This document shows positions 25,174 through 38,445 of a DNA stretch of 64,000 bases, piece after piece. This stretch comes from Cryptomeria japonica. Lineage: Eukaryota > Streptophyta > Pinopsida > Cupressales > Cupressaceae. Made by a program: the position numbers and the translations under genes. Numbering within the stretch: position 1 is the stretch's first letter; each line of letters begins with the position of its first letter. The notes below the pieces were generated by a model. The model ran no database searches and was not told where the DNA came from. It worked only from the letters and a program-made list of their open reading frames with translations. The stretch spans positions 83,462 to 147,461 of the forward strand of contig NW_026729199.1 in assembly GCF_030272615.1 (NCBI RefSeq), written 5' to 3'.

Positions 25174-27632
25174 GATGTGAGTATTAGAAGATACAACATG
25201 CATCTCTTGTTATTTCATTACTTATCACATTTAATGTAAGTTTTATCTTTCATGTTTGGGCAGTGAAGTTAGGTAAAAATTATTGTATCTAAAACTAGTG
25301 TAATTTCATATTTCATGGAGGAAATTAAAGGGTTGGGGATGTTTGGGCGATGAATCCTCTTTGGATGCATTGTTTTGTATTTTTGGAGCTCTTTTCATTC
25401 TATATAAGCAACTCTTTGGATATGGAATTGAGAAGGAACAATTCAATGTTGAGTTTCTCTGCATGAAAAAGATATGTGGGAGGAACAAGGTATTTTTCAT
25501 TGGTACACAAGTGCTACTATGTTGGAGGAAAAGAGGATAATGGAAGTCAATGTATTATAGTCCTATTTACCTGGTGTTAATTCATACTTGACTTCTCTTT
25601 TTAGTAGATTCTTTGTTTTTACAAGAATTTCTTCACATAAATACTATGGTATTTGATGCTCTTATGTTTTGATTTGTGCCTTGTTGTTGCTATCTTATGG
25701 TGATAGTATGACAATGTATATTTTTTATATAAGTTAACATAAGATAGTGTAAATAAACATGATATGTAGATTAATTTTTGCATCATAAGGAAGATGGATC
25801 TAAACATGGAAATTCTATAAGAGAACTTATATTTTATCTTTTTATATAAGCTTTAGATTTTCATTTTGTAGTTCTCCTAGCCTTGTATCTCATCCTTTAA
25901 TTGATTATTTGGATAGAAATTGAATTTAACAACCTTTAATATTTGAAGTTTTATATTTCTCAACAAAAATAAATAAATTTATATTTTTAAATCAAGTGAG
26001 ATTTAATTAATCTTTCTTATCAATCTTAGAAGGGTGTAGCTCTCAAGCTAAATTCTTAAGTTTCTAGATTACCACTTTCTCAAACTCACAAACGATAAAT
26101 GTGCTAAATTATTGGATGACAATTCATGCTGAGATACATCCATAATATTTCATAAATTTCTCTTGTTACCCTTGGAAGGTTATAATTCCAATGACCCATA
26201 AACTCATAACTATCTAGACAACAATCCACATGGATTTTGAACCAAATCTCTACCCATTCATACAAAACAAACTTTAAAAGATATTAATTCTTTAATTCTA
26301 TTAGTATCCAAAAAGAAAAACAAAAAAATGTTCTTTTTAATTCAAAGTGTGCCATCATTGAGTGTCAAGTTGGTTTGAGAAGTTGAAAATCACTTAACCA
26401 TAGTGCACACCTTACACTAACAAACCACAATAATCTTGATACTTTATAAATAAAATAAATTTTAATTTTTAAATCATAAAATATTTACCTTGTGTTTCCA
26501 AAAGTACTTGGAAAAAAAAATAGAATAACTTTTTCTTTTCCATAAATATTTATTAATTTTTCCCTTCTCTTAATGTCTGAACAATCTTAAAACTTATCCT
26601 CTTATAATATATAAACCCTTATGTCATTGAGATATTTTATTTTCAAATATCAAAATGAAAAGAAATACTTTATTAAATCATTTCTTATCATCTAGATGAT
26701 CATACTCTCATCATTGAAGAATAAATTTATTTTATTTCTAATTCTTTTCTTTAAAATTAATAGCAATGATTATTTTTGCTTCCTTTTTATTCTCTAAACC
26801 ATATTTAAAAATAACAAGTATAAATATTGCTTAAAATCCTGCTCATAATAGTAACACTAATAAACACAAGATGATGGTTATAATATTTGTTCTATACAAT
26901 ACTTTAAAATGTATTTTGTTATTTCTTATAAATCATTGCTTTCTTGTAACTATCAAAGACTCCCCAAATTACTTATGAAATACTAAGAATTTATGTTTAT
27001 TAAAGAAGAAACAAAAAATCATTAAGATGACTTTTTTACAATATATATTTACCCCAATATTCCCACAATTTTCAAGCTGAAATTAATATTGTACATGACA
27101 ACATATATAATCTAATATGCATAATTCATGGAAATAATCCCCACCATGCCAATTTGATATCCTTTGTATGCACATTAATAGTTTCCAGATGCATTCGTCA
27201 ACTCTGTATCCTCCATTCTATATCCATATTCAACAAGCATTAAATACAATGATCTTCTATGGATTCAATCAGATTTTACAAGCACTCATCCAATCTATTT
27301 ATTGTACTATTTGCAAATTTCTTACAAATTGTGCGTTGTCTAAAATATTTTATTTTATGTTTATCTCTCTCATCCACCAATGCGTAATTTTTATATAATA
27401 TTTAAGTCTTTACCTGTAATCACTCTCTCTTCTGAGAGTCCATCTCCATAGAGCTATAGGAAAGTGTGTTTGTGTGCAATTATGAGTGGGATTAATATTT
27501 ATGAGGTTGTAAATTTTTAAAAAAATAATCATGTCTCAAAAGATATTTGAGCATCGGCTCAGACAATCATTGTAATGTTCATAATATTTAATACAATTTA
27601 TGCTTTATTTATTTCTCTTCACTCCAACAATC

Positions 27633-27645
27633 TGGTAACAAAGCC
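27633..27645 (+). other. Possible Copia primer-binding site at the end of an old LTR
   Basis: ctccaacaatctggtaacaa is followed by agcc. tggtaacaaagc differs at two places from the initiator-Met tRNA complement TGGTATCAGAGC used by plant Copia elements, and a CA end stands just before it. The putative LTR would occupy about 27440-27629. No partner LTR was seen. Confidence 0.4.
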
Positions 27646-27650
27646 AATGA

Positions 27651-28649
27651 TAACCTAACGATCCTATAAAGAGCCAAAAGAATCTAGGGAGTGTTGTGCA
27701 ACTGTGAGGGGTGAAAGATATAGCCAATCATTGAAGGTAAAGTGAAAAATATTCTTTGTTAACTGTCAACAAGATAAAGTTAGCCAAACAAAGTAGCTTG
27801 TATATTTGAGGAATGAGATCGCTAGTTTTGTTGTGTAATACCTCTCTAACCCTCACATAATAAATCAAGAACTATGGTAGAATCTATAATTTAAAGAAGA
27901 TAATGTAAGTGATATAGCAATAATCAATGTAGAAAGAGATGTTTGTTAAATTTAGTGGTCGCTGCAATGATAAAGTTTCTACTAATATGGTTAATAAATG
28001 AAAGAAGATGGTTACGTTCGATGGATGTTGGATGGAAAGGGATGATATCATATCATCTGGATAAATGAGAATACACGTGATGTTAGAATCCACTCCCAAT
28101 GAATTTAATATTTTGGTTGCTTATGTAAATATGAAGATGCCTAGTTACAATATGAAAATGTCTTGATTGTGCTAATTAGGAGGTAGTTATTTAATATTGA
28201 TGGACTGTGCTATTAACAAGTATATTTTTCTAACCATTTTTATTATATGATATTCTTTGGGAAATGAATTATGATCTAGGATAACACTTTCTATGTCTAT
28301 ACCCTGATTATGTTTCTTTTGGCTTAGCTTGCCTTTAGTAGCATATTTCTTCTTAGAATTAGTCTTAATTGATTTATCCAAGGTTGCTAATGTATAATGG
28401 GCCTATGTTTTAGGACATGACTATGTTATGATGATATATAGTTTTAAGGATTTATTGATGGTATTAAGGTTTATGATTACAATTATGATGTCCTAGTGGT
28501 TTTGATATGATGAGGGTGTAACGATGATAGTAGGGATTTAGTGATAATGGTTTCTTGATGTTTTTATATGAGATGAAGTGTTATGATTATGACAGAGTAT
28601 GAAGAATTCTAGAAATAGAGATTTAGATCATTATGGCTATCCTTGACTC
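27651..28649. other. AT-rich spacer, possibly retroelement internal remains
   Basis: Nothing recognisable as gag or pol. It lies between the possible primer-binding site and the 5' truncation point of the LINE. Confidence 0.35.
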
Positions 28650-28673
28650 TTTTTTTCTACATGACGATGCTTA

Positions 28674-29680
28674 AACATAAGATAGAAAATACAATTTCTC
28701 ATGTCCTTAAAGATGGAGTCAAGATTGAAAAGGAAGATGATATTAGAAGAGAAGCAGTTCGGTTTTTCAGCAGCCTTCTCTCAACTGAGGATGGATTGGA
28801 TGAGAATGCGTAACAAAGTTTTATTGAAGATATTCCTAGTATTTTGAATGCAGATCAAAACAAATTTTTATTATCTATTCCCTCTTCTGATGCAACAAAG
28901 AAAGTGGTGTTCTCTTTTTAAGGTAACAAAGCCTTGGGGCCAAATGACTTTCCTATGTTTTTTTTTCAAGTTTTTTTGGGATATTGTGGCTAAGGAAGTG
29001 ATCAATGCTATTAAGGAATTATTTGTGTCAAGGAATATCCTAAAGGAAATACATTCTACCTTTAATTTTTTTATCCCCAAGTACCTAGGGGTGGATGTCT
29101 TTGATGCTTTTAGACCCATCAGTCTTTCTAATCCTTTCTATAAGGTTATCTCCAACGTCCTTACATTAAGATTTTTGGTTGTTCTCCCTCTTTTAATTTA
29201 TCCCCAGCAAAGTGGTTTTATTCTGGGAAGATAAATCCTTGACTCCATTATCATTGTGCATGAGAATATCCACTCTTTGGAGGTTTCCAAAAAGCAAGGG
29301 TTTTTTCTCAAACTTGACCTGTCCAAAGCCTATGATAGGGTAGACTAGTATTTTATACTAAAAGTTTTGAAATTTTTTGAATTTATGGAAAGGGTTCTTC
29401 AGCTAATTTGGCAGCTCATCTCCTCTTCTTCCTTAGTTGTTACTGTCAATGGTTCCCCTTATCATATTTTTAAGGTTTCCAGTGCTCTCAGATAGGGTGA
29501 CCCACTTTCTCCTATCCTCTTTATTTTGATGGTGAAATGTCTCGGAAGGTATATGCACAAGTTGGTGAATGAAGGTAACTTGAAAGGCCTTAAGCCTTCC
29601 TCAGCAACCCTAATCTGCTCTCATCAAAAATTCATTGATGATACTATTCTGATGGGAAGTTCAACCAAAAGGTGTCAAGA
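28674..29680 (+). pseudogene. LINE reverse transcriptase (broken)
   Basis: Motifs in order: KALGPNDFPMFFFQVFWDIV; FRPISLSNPFYKVISNVL; QQSGFILGR; then, after a stop, FFLKLDLSKAYDRVD (motif A with a catalytic Asp); GDPLSPILFILMV (motif B, preceded by a stop in place of the usual Gln); and KFIDDTILMGSS (motif C, the catalytic DD pair, FADD changed to FIDD). Stops at several places rule out activity. It is typical of plant L1-like non-LTR elements. Confidence 0.9.
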
Positions 29681-31214
29681 CAAAAAGTGAATACGAGAAA
29701 GAGCTCTATCTTTTTTGTAATACCCCAGATGAAAGAGAAAAGAAGACAACATCCATTCTAGGTTGTGCGATTGGTGTTCTCCCCTCTATTTATCTCAGGC
29801 TCCCATTATGTTATAAACCCCCTACTACTTTTCTGGAACTCTCTCATTGACAGGTTCAATAGGAAACTGATTGGCTGGAAAGGTTCTCTTCTTAGTTAGG
29901 CCAAGAAGATTCAGATCCTTAAATCTTCCCTTCAGAATCTGCCAGTTTATGCTCTAAGCCTATTCAGAATCCCTTCCAAGTTTGCTGACATTATTGAGAC
30001 AATATAGAAATATTTCTTATCGTCAAGTATTGAGGAAAGAAAGAGTATTTTTCTTATTGCTTGGCAAGTTGTTTGGAGACCAAAGAGATTGGGAGGCCTT
30101 GGCCTTAAGAATATTAATACTTTCAACAAAGCCCTTCTGGTGAAACAGATTTGGAGATCCTTTTCTGATTGAAGAAAATGGAATTGCATTTGGCATAGAA
30201 AATACTTGCATAGTGTCAGTTCTCCTAAGGATTTTATTCAGTCCCATAATCTCCCTTTGGGATTTACTTTGTGGAATAATGTCATTAAATCTAGGGATAT
30301 TGTAGTGAAGGGTGCAAGTTAGAGAATTGGGGATGGCAGAAAGGCCTTATTCTAGGAGGATATTTGGCTTTTTCAAAAACCTCTTTGTAGTTCCTCTTCT
30401 TTTCTCCCTTTTATAGAATAATGCAAGGTTAGATTTGGTCATTTTATTGGAGATTATTGGTAGGAGGGTCATTGGGTTAATATTGGTCAAATCAATGAAA
30501 CACTTCTACCCCTTCAATTGTCTCTCACTTCTATTGTTATAGATCAATCTAGAGTGGAGGATTGCTTGGTCCGAAGATTGACTCCTTCTGGGGTTTTTTT
30601 GTCTCTTCTGCTATTTCTCTTTTGTCTCAATCAAATTTTATTCCACCCCTATGGGCTAAGGCTTGGATGAAGAACCTTATCCCTAAAATTAATATCTTCT
30701 TTTGGATCATCCTTTAGAATAAGTTGTTAACAACAAACAATTTATGCAAAAGAGGCTTTTTGCTTCCAAATAGGTGCTATCATGTGTGGCTGAGGTTGAG
30801 TCTTTTCCCTGTATTTTTCTTTATTCCTCTTTTTCTTAGGATATTTGGGATCATTTTTTAAAGTGTTGGAACCTTTATTGGGTCTTTCTGAAGTCTATTC
30901 TTAACATTTTTTGTCAGTGGAAAGCACCCTCCGCCAATCAGGTCATTCAATTACTGTGGTCCTTTGTGTTCCCTCGTGTAGCATGGGGTATTTAGAAAGA
31001 AATAAATAACAAATATTTTGGGAAGTAGCTATTCCGGTGGATATTGTTTTTCAAAAACTTCTAGGGGTACTTGGATATAATATAAATATTTTATATAATC
31101 AGCTTATGAGGGGGGAGAAAAAGATATGTTAGGCCTATGACTATGAGGTATCTAAGGAATGGCAAACAAAAATTGGCATCTGAAAAAATACAAGGCTTGT
31201 TAAAAAATCTAAAG

Positions 31215-31660
31215 AGGGTGTGTCCTGGAGCTTTCCCCCTAAGGGATGGATAAAAGTCAATTTTAATGGGAAGACCAAGTGTAATCCTGGGCCAACTAGG
31301 TGTGGGGAATTGATTACGGATGAGAATGGAAGGTTCATATCAATGGTGGCATTCCCCATGGGTAACTAGACCAACCACCTTGTTGAAGCTACTAGAGCCT
31401 ATCAAGTCTTATTGCTTGCGCGTTAAATTAATTGCAAAAGAGTCCAGATTGAAGGTGACTCAAACAACATAATCTAGTGCCTCAAAGGGAGTAATAAGGC
31501 TGTGTGGACTATAGAGGGATGGATAAATTTATAAAAAGAGATTATTCTTTCTTTTGATGAATGTTTTATCTATCCTTCTTATAGGGAGTCCAATACGGTG
31601 GCAGACTTCTTTGCCAACAAGGGGGTTGCAGCGAAGAGGAAGATGACATGGACTACTGAA
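31215..31660 (+). pseudogene. LINE RNase H domain (broken)
   Basis: SWSFPPKGWIKVNFNGKTKC, then NPGPTRCGELITDENGRF, then VQIEGDSNNI and YRESNTVADFFANKGV. The usual NFDG is NFNG here, so the first catalytic Asp is lost. Several in-frame stops. Confidence 0.85.
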
Positions 31661-31889
31661 GACAACCTGGGGGATGAAGTTAGGGTTCTTCTTAGATATG
31701 ATAGATCACATGGGATACGTGGCAATATCCCATCACATTACTAATTCTGATAATGGCAATGCCATTATTACTAGTTATGGAGGCTATCATGATGAGGTTA
31801 GAGGAGGTATTTCACATAATTGTCAGCAGACTTTTTGGTATTCTAATATGGGAGGAGAAAGATGTTGTGTCGAACCTATGGACTATGAA

Positions 31890-33380
31890 GCCTAGCCAAG
31901 GGCCAACCTGACTATTTGGAGAATTTTGGAGAAGGGGGAATTAATGCCCTACATCATAAATCTCCATGGCTGAGAACCTAAAGTCACTAAGATTTTTTCC
32001 AAAGGGTGGAATGAGGGCAAAATTACTCTGTTTGGTAGGTTTGTGGTGATTGATGAGAACTTAGATGTTGAAATGACTGGTTTATCTACCAAGGGGCTCA
32101 AATTATATAGAGAGAAAATATTCTCACCCTACTGTGAAGAAATTTCCCAAAACTGACAAGGAAAGGAAAATGTTAGTCAAGAGAAACAAAAGCTGCTATG
32201 ATGTGTCCACTATCAAGTCACTTTGGAGGGATGTGCTAAAGGTGATCATTGAATATATCACTATGAACGACCGCTACTAGAGAATTTTTGGGCACCATTT
32301 TCTCTTATCCAATCATTTTAGACACCAAGTGAGGGTTTCTTTCCCCTTCTATCTCCTATTATCCCTTAATGCTAGTATTACAGAGCATAGAGAAAACCCT
32401 AGTGTTAATCCTGTTTATCACGAGGGCTTGTTGGTTTTGATTTATGAGGATTTCAAAGCCAATTTTGCTAAGCTTAATTCCCCCCATATTTCCATTTTAG
32501 GGGATGAGGGATAAAAAACCCATAGTTAGAATGATGAAGATTAGAATACGGATATGAAGGAAGTCAACTTTGTTACTCCTAAGAAGGTGAAAACAAACAT
32601 AAGCTTGACAATCCCCCATTTGCTAGGAAGGGGAAGTTTAAGGAGTTAGATAACAGTGTTACCCAATCCCTTGGCTCTCGAACCAAATGTAGTAGAAATA
32701 TGTCTAAGGCCCACCCTCGGATTGAGGGTAAAACTCTGGATTTTGAGGAACCTTCCTTTGACCATGCTAATCAAGGCTCCCATCTCCCCTGAACTTGGAT
32801 AACTCTTATCCTTCTACAAATAGGGAAAACGAGAAGTGGGCCTTTCATGAGATTAAGAACCTTAATTTAAAACGAGGGGATATAAATAGTAAGTTAAAAA
32901 TTCTGGAAACTAGAGGTGAGGGCTTATATGGAAGACATGGTACTAAAGGTAGTGATCTTTGGACAGAGGAGAAATTTTTTTTTGTTGTTGATTGCCTTTC
33001 TAAAACTATTCAAGTGATGGAAAATCTCAGAAAAGACTATGAGTGTAATATTGCGGCCTTCGAGAAGAGATTGAATAGCATTAAAGATACTCTCCAATCC
33101 ATTATGTCTCTCAACCACAATGTTATCAAGACCACTACATGAATACATGGTGGTGAATCTTGAAAACGGCTATCAGGGTAATTTAGTTGTGGATTTAGAT
33201 TTGGAGAAGGAAAAAGGTAACAAGGAGTCTCTAGGTCCCAGCACGAGGAATCATGCCAATTTGAAGAGGAAGCGAGACAAACCTCTATAGGACATCGAGA
33301 ATTTGAAGAAAGTGGCTCAAAATATGAACCAACTAGAGGAAAAGGTTGCTAAGACTTTGAAGAATTTGACCTAGCTCCTG
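31890..33380 (+). pseudogene. Downstream LINE reading frame with conserved KGWN domain, copy 2
   Basis: Readable as KVTKIFSKGWNEGKITLFGR, then DVEMTGLSTKGLKLYREK, then, after a frame change, SLWRDVLKVIIEYITMNDRY, VSFPFYLLLSLNASI and NPVYHEGLLVLIYEDF. A Lys-rich middle follows. An open C-terminal frame (32795-33142) holds FHEIKNLNLKRGDINSKLK and NIAAFEKRLNSIKDTLQS, probably coiled coil. The residual LKRKRDKPL...LEEKVAKTLKNL reaches about 33372. The 3' UTR and A tail follow directly, so this frame is the last one of the element. Confidence 0.7.
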
Positions 33381-34740
33381 TTTTCTTTCCTTGGATTCTC
33401 TTGGATTTTTTGTTGGATTTTTGTTGGTGCTAGATTGTCAATGTCTCTATTTTTTTCTATGGGCAGCGTTTTGTTTAACTGTTAAGTGAATCATGTCTAA
33501 TTCTAGTTCTGACCTTCTGTAAAGGGTTTCAGGTTCCTTCAAAAAATGGTTTTTCCGTTAAAAAAAAAAGCTAAACAAAATAAATATCCCCTCACAAACC
33601 AAAAGAAATTGTTATATAAAGTGACATGTTACTCCTCTCCATCCAATAGTATGGAAACACAAGATGTTATCCACACCATATACCAACCTTCCTACATAAT
33701 AATCAATGGATTTGACTTGTACTTGTGATGGCCCACATGCACCTTCTTCTAAAAGGACAAGGTACAATTCCCCATTCTACATATTTGGAAAGTCATAGGT
33801 TGACTTCATGCCTTGTACCATTCATCTAGGCTTTCACAAATGGGGGCTCTTGAAAAAGTCTCTCTCAGAACCCCAAAAACACTTCTACACGCGTCTCCTA
33901 GTATCCTACCCATAGGTACTTTGGTTGGAATCTAAAAATGAGACTTTGACACAAATTATCACTTTTTATACTTATTGAAAATTATTTAAATTTTCTATAT
34001 GGGTTTTCAATCTTACACCCAATTTTGGATACTAGAAACACACCTAAACACCATTACATTGAACTAATGTTCCCAAAATAAATAAAAAATTAAATGCTTA
34101 TACTTTGGCCTATACTTAAAAGGCCTTAATTCATATTGGATTGGCATATTTTTCTCACTAGAATACACAAACAAAATCACATTACTTAATAATGTGGCAC
34201 AAGGCAACTAGGATCAAGTCCTTTTCTTCCTCCCATTAGATTTGGTATATACCTACATTCTTTTGCAAACATAAATATGTCTATTTATATGTTGCCAAAG
34301 AAAAATGAATCATTGTTTCATTCAATTATGTTCACATACCTTTAACATGTATTCAATCCAAAACCTATACATCACCAACATGACATAAACCAACATCATC
34401 AAATAGTGTGACTAAATCTTGCTATTGAATGTTAAATAGAATTCACATCATTAACTATTATGACTTTGTAAAATATATTTATATATTCAATCCCATTTTG
34501 ATAGCCTAACAAATTAAGTTTAGAACCCACTTCAACATCTAAATAATTTATTTTGATATTTTAAATTTGATTTACTAAAACAAATGCAAATAATATTAAA
34601 TCTCTCATATAGAAAAAATATATGGATAAAGGTTGACATCAACATATAGTTACAGTTATATTTGGAAAGAAAGGATTAATGGAATTTTCAGGAATGACAT
34701 TAACCCCTCCGAGGTGGTTTGGGCTAAGATAAAATACCAA
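32892..34740 (+). repeat. Segmental duplication, copy II (partner 1-1838)
   Basis: Carries the same modules as copy I: LINE tail, spacer, block R (33600-34565) and the start of a LINE fragment (34660-34740, YIWKERINGIFRNDINPSEV). The match stops abruptly after gataaaataccaa at 34740, where a local tandem repeat begins; copy I continues into the LINE. Confidence 0.9.
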
Positions 34741-35028
34741 TAATGAAAATACAAATTCCAAGAGGTGAGTGTTTAGTTTCAGGAATATCTCATTTAAGAG
34801 TTTGTTTTCTCTAGTTTTGAGATTCTGTAACCCCATTTAGGACAGAGACATGCCTTGTTTCGAGGACATCCCGGGTAAGAGTTTGTTTTCTCTAGTTTTG
34901 GGAATGTGCACATTATGTAGGACATATATCAAATGCAAATTCCAAGGAGCGAATATCTTGATCTGAGCATGAGGAATCTCATATAAGAGTTTGTTTTCTC
35001 TATTTTTGAGAATGAACATCATATTTAA
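34741..35028. repeat. Local degenerate tandem repeat
   Basis: Three copies of taagagtttgttttctctag (starting near 34795, 34874 and 34984) alternate with two copies of a caaattccaag-containing segment (near 34752 and 34937). On the minus strand the copies spell RENKLL three times. It fills the gap between the duplication breakpoint and the inverted-repeat element. Confidence 0.7.
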
Positions 35029-36275
35029 GGGCATGTGCACCAAGTTGTGGTACCAAAAGGGGGTCTTAAGATGCCACTTTTTTCTGAAATCAGCAAAGTA
35101 TGAACTTCAATGACAAATTGAACATAGGTACACTCCAAATTAGAAGATGCAACAAGAACAAGAGTTAGAGTTCTTCGAGTCTACTTTCTAAACTACTAAA
35201 TTGTTTTGAAAATGGTGGAGATTAAGGGCATCAAAAAGGGGGGCCACAAAAAGTGGTCTTGTTTTTATGCAAAAAACATAAGATAGCGTCTATTGTGGCC
35301 CCCCTAAAATGTTAACTTTTTTTTTGAATTTTGAAAATCGCTTCGATGAGAAATTAGCTAACACATTACAGTTTATACTGGATTTTTCGGCTAATTTTTT
35401 AATGAGTACATGATTTTTTACTAATTTTTGAAGTGGACACATCTTGAAAAAAAGATATTTGAGCATTCTCTCCCCTAAAATCATTGAAAAATAATTGAAA
35501 ATAAAAAATTTTATTTTTAAAATTGTGTATAATGGAGTCTAGTTTCAAAAAAAGTAAGTTTCTTCAAAATCCAATGGACGTGTAAAAAACTATAGCCAAA
35601 ATAGTGCATGTTGGTTTTTGACAAAAAACAAACACACTAACAAAAGAAATTATATAGATAAAAATCTTAACGAAATCAAAATGTGAAAAAAATTACATGC
35701 TTGGATAGCTAAGAGAGAGCTTGAAGTCGCTACAGTGTTTTTTTTAATTTCATTGAAACACATACAAACTTGATGGAGAGCACAGCCATAAATATGTTAA
35801 ATATTTTAATCTTCTAATAACAACACGTCTTAGGCCTAAAATGGTCGTCCAAACCTTTGGGTTGGATGCCCAAGTACAATCCAACCCAAAGGGTTGGTGG
35901 TTTCCAAATAAAACCATTTGGCGAGCGCAAAATATGGCGCGTGCCAAATTAAAAAAAAAAACTTTTCACATTTGGCGTTTGCCAAATTTGGCACTCACCA
36001 AATGCTCTGTGTTATCCAATTTTTCATTTTGGGAACATTTTTCAACTTGGGCATAAGTTATACCCACTCGGCAAGAGAATATATACATGAAATATAACAT
36101 TTAAAACTTATACTTTAAGTTATATTTCATGTATATATTGGCAAGATGTTTGAGAGTGGTTTCAGCTCTATAGGAGCTACAATGTAGATTCTAATTTTTA
36201 GAGGATCATATAAAATTTCAAACAGTCAAATTTTCAGTAATCAGCATGTCAAATTTCAGTAATCAACATGCTCCT
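35029..36275 (+). repeat. Left terminal inverted repeat
   Basis: 35029-35094 and 35835-36275 pair with the right arm. The middle 35095-35834 has no counterpart there: an insertion here, or a deletion on the right. It includes attcatgtatatatt-like TA-rich DNA and caatttttcattttgggaac, both present in inverse at the right end. Confidence 0.85.
35915..36005. repeat. Cluster of imperfect palindromes of type tttggcgNNNgccaaa (left arm)
   Basis: tttggcgagcgcaaaa, atggcgcgtgccaaat, atttggcgtttgccaaat and tttggcactcaccaaa follow one another. The right arm has more perfect versions at 52410-52540. Confidence 0.7.
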
Positions 36276-37100
36276 ATTAGCATTCTTTAGCTCTCTATCT
36301 CACTCTCTTTATCTTCCCCAAACTCTAGACCTATCTCTCTTTCTCTATGTATATCCCATCCTATCTATCTTTCATTCCTTCCTTATACCCCCATTTCTAT
36401 CCATGACTCCCTCCCTCTCTCTTCTTCTCTCTCACTCTCTTATTGTTTGTCTCCCCTCCCACTCCTTTCTCTTGGTCCCTATCTATACATTCAATCCTCT
36501 CTCTCCCCATACCTAGGGCTCTCCCTCCCTCCCTATTCACCTCACTACCACTCCCTTCCTATATTATTACCCACCTCTCTCTCCCCTTCTAGGTTTCTCA
36601 CTTATCTAATTGTCCACCCTCTAGTTCTCTCCCTCCCTCACCACCTTTCTCTCCCTTCCCCTTACCCCTATCTATTTACGAACTCTCTCCCTCTCTTCTC
36701 TCTCTCCAAAACTATCTATCTCCTCATTTGCTAGGTCTGTCACTCCCTCCATGTCTACCTCTCCATCCATCCCCTCTTACCCATCTCTTTGTTCTTATAT
36801 CTCTTCTCTTCTCCATCCTTCCCCTCTCTACTTATTTCCCTTCCTTTCTTCCCCTCTCCCCCTCTATCTCCCTCCCCCAATATCTCTTCTCTTCCTCTCT
36901 TATTCTCTATCTTCATTGTCTAGGTCATTACCTCTCCATCCCACGCTCTCTAGGTTTCTCCCCCTTCTTCTCCACCTATCTACCTCTGCATATAGGTCTC
37001 ATTACCCACCTCTCTTTATCCCCCTCTATCTATCTCACTCTTTTCTTTCCATCTAAGTGTATCACCTATCTATACGTCCCCTCTATAGTTCTCTCCCTCC

Positions 37101-37150
<50 letters not shown>

Positions 37151-37630
37151 CTTAACTCTATCCCTTTATGAACTCCCTCCTCTTCTCTTCCTCACCTTAC
37201 CTCTTTATCTCCTTCTTCCATAGGTCTCTCACTCTCTCCATGACTAACTCTCCATTCATCCCCTCTTACTCCTCTTCTATCTTCCCCCCTCTTGAGTTAT
37301 ATCCCTCCCTTCTCTTCTCCCTCTCTATCTCCTTATCCATACATACACCCATATATATCTCTCTCCCCGACTTTATTATTCTCTTTTCCTCTTATATTCT
37401 CTCTCCCTACATTCTAGGTCATAAAATCTCTCTCCCCTCTCTAGGTTTCTCACTTCCTTCTTCTCCACCTATCTACCTTTGCATCATCTCTCATTACTCA
37501 CCTCTCTCTCTCTCTCTCCCCCCTCTGTCTGTCTCAATCCTCTCTCTTGTCATCTACAGGTCTCTCATCTCTCCTTCCCCATATAGTTCTCTCACCTATC
37601 TATTTGTCCCCTCTCTAGTTCTCTCCCATT
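36270..37630. repeat. CT-rich low-complexity arm (left)
   Basis: A degenerate ctctctccct-type sequence with a C run and about 20 pure CT units near 37090-37147. It is the reverse complement, with gaps, of the GA-rich right arm. Open frames of Ser, Leu and Pro arise from its composition. Confidence 0.9.
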
Positions 37631-37649
37631 AGGACATTATATGGTCCCA

Positions 37650-37894
37650 AGGGGTCATATGGTGTCGATAGATAGAACTAGATAGGGAGAGAGAGTAGTG
37701 ACATAGATAGAGGGGGATATAGAGAGGTGGTTAGTTATACAAGGATGGATAATTATAGAGGTAGAGAGGGAGGAAGGGAGAAACCTAAAGAATAGAGAGA
37801 GAGAGAGAGCGGGGGGATGAGGGTAAGGAGGGATGAAGGATTGAGATGGAGAGAGGAAGAAAGGGAGAGAAACCTAGAGAGGGGAGAGACAGGT

Positions 37895-37975
<81 letters not shown>

Positions 37976-38445
37976 TATGGAGTGATAGAAAGAAGTATCA
38001 ATACAACCAATACCCCTAATCCTATGTAAGGGAGAGACTGAGAGACCAAGAGAGGGAAGAGTTAGATAAGTAAGGGAGGGAGCGAAGAAAATAAGAGAGA
38101 AAGAGGGGTAAGGAGGTAGAGAGGAAATAATTATAGACCTAGATAGGGAGAGAGAGCAATGACATATATAGAGGGGGATATAGAGAGGTGGGTAATTATA
38201 GAGGAAATATATGTAGAGGTGGGAGATCTAGAGCCTAGGAAGAAAGAGGTGAGAGACCTAGGGTAGAAAAATAGAGGTGAGCGAGATAGAGGGGGAGATA
38301 CGTGTGGGTAATGAGACAAAGATGGAGAGGTAGAGAGGTAAAGAAGAAGGGAAGGAGAAACATCAGTATAGAGAGAGGTTGGGAACAAGAGGCAGTGATC
38401 AAGAGAACAAATAGAGAGTCAAGAGAAATAATAGGAGGAGAAGAG
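37650..38445. repeat. GA-rich low-complexity block
   Basis: Inverse orientation relative to the preceding block. It contains pure GA runs at about 37898-37970. Its part 38130-38390 is an inverted, diverged copy of the CT block at 39242-39660. Confidence 0.85.

Larger units (their letters stand above)
23641..27432. other. AT-rich spacer with small local repeats
   Basis: No supportable gene. 24440-24485 holds a 19-20 base tandem (gggtaaagcgaatat twice). The separate local features at 24521, 24720 and 25109 are listed below. Open frames at 25306-25540 occur on both strands and show no domain. Confidence 0.4.
28650..33570 (+). mobile_element. 5'-truncated LINE with RT, RNase H, an extra 3' reading frame and poly-A tail
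   Basis: Order on the plus strand: end of the linker before RT (about 28674), RT (28900-29680), thumb and connection region in decayed frames (to about 31200), RNase H (31215-31660), KGWN-domain frame (31890-33380), T-rich 3' UTR, A run at 33559-33569. Endonuclease and any upstream ORF are missing, consistent with 5' truncation during target-primed reverse transcription. Many stops: an inactive copy, yet the fullest in the window. Confidence 0.85.

Noticed and set aside
31674-31895. 73-codon frame between RNase H and the KGWN frame
   Set aside because: Not conserved in the other two LINE copies.
36268-37632. Long open frames of up to 154 codons in the CT-rich arm
   Set aside because: The products are Ser/Leu/Pro/Tyr low-complexity and follow directly from ctctcc-type repeats. 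Similar frames occur at 38131-38388, 39242-39628, 50529-50870 and 51128-51914.
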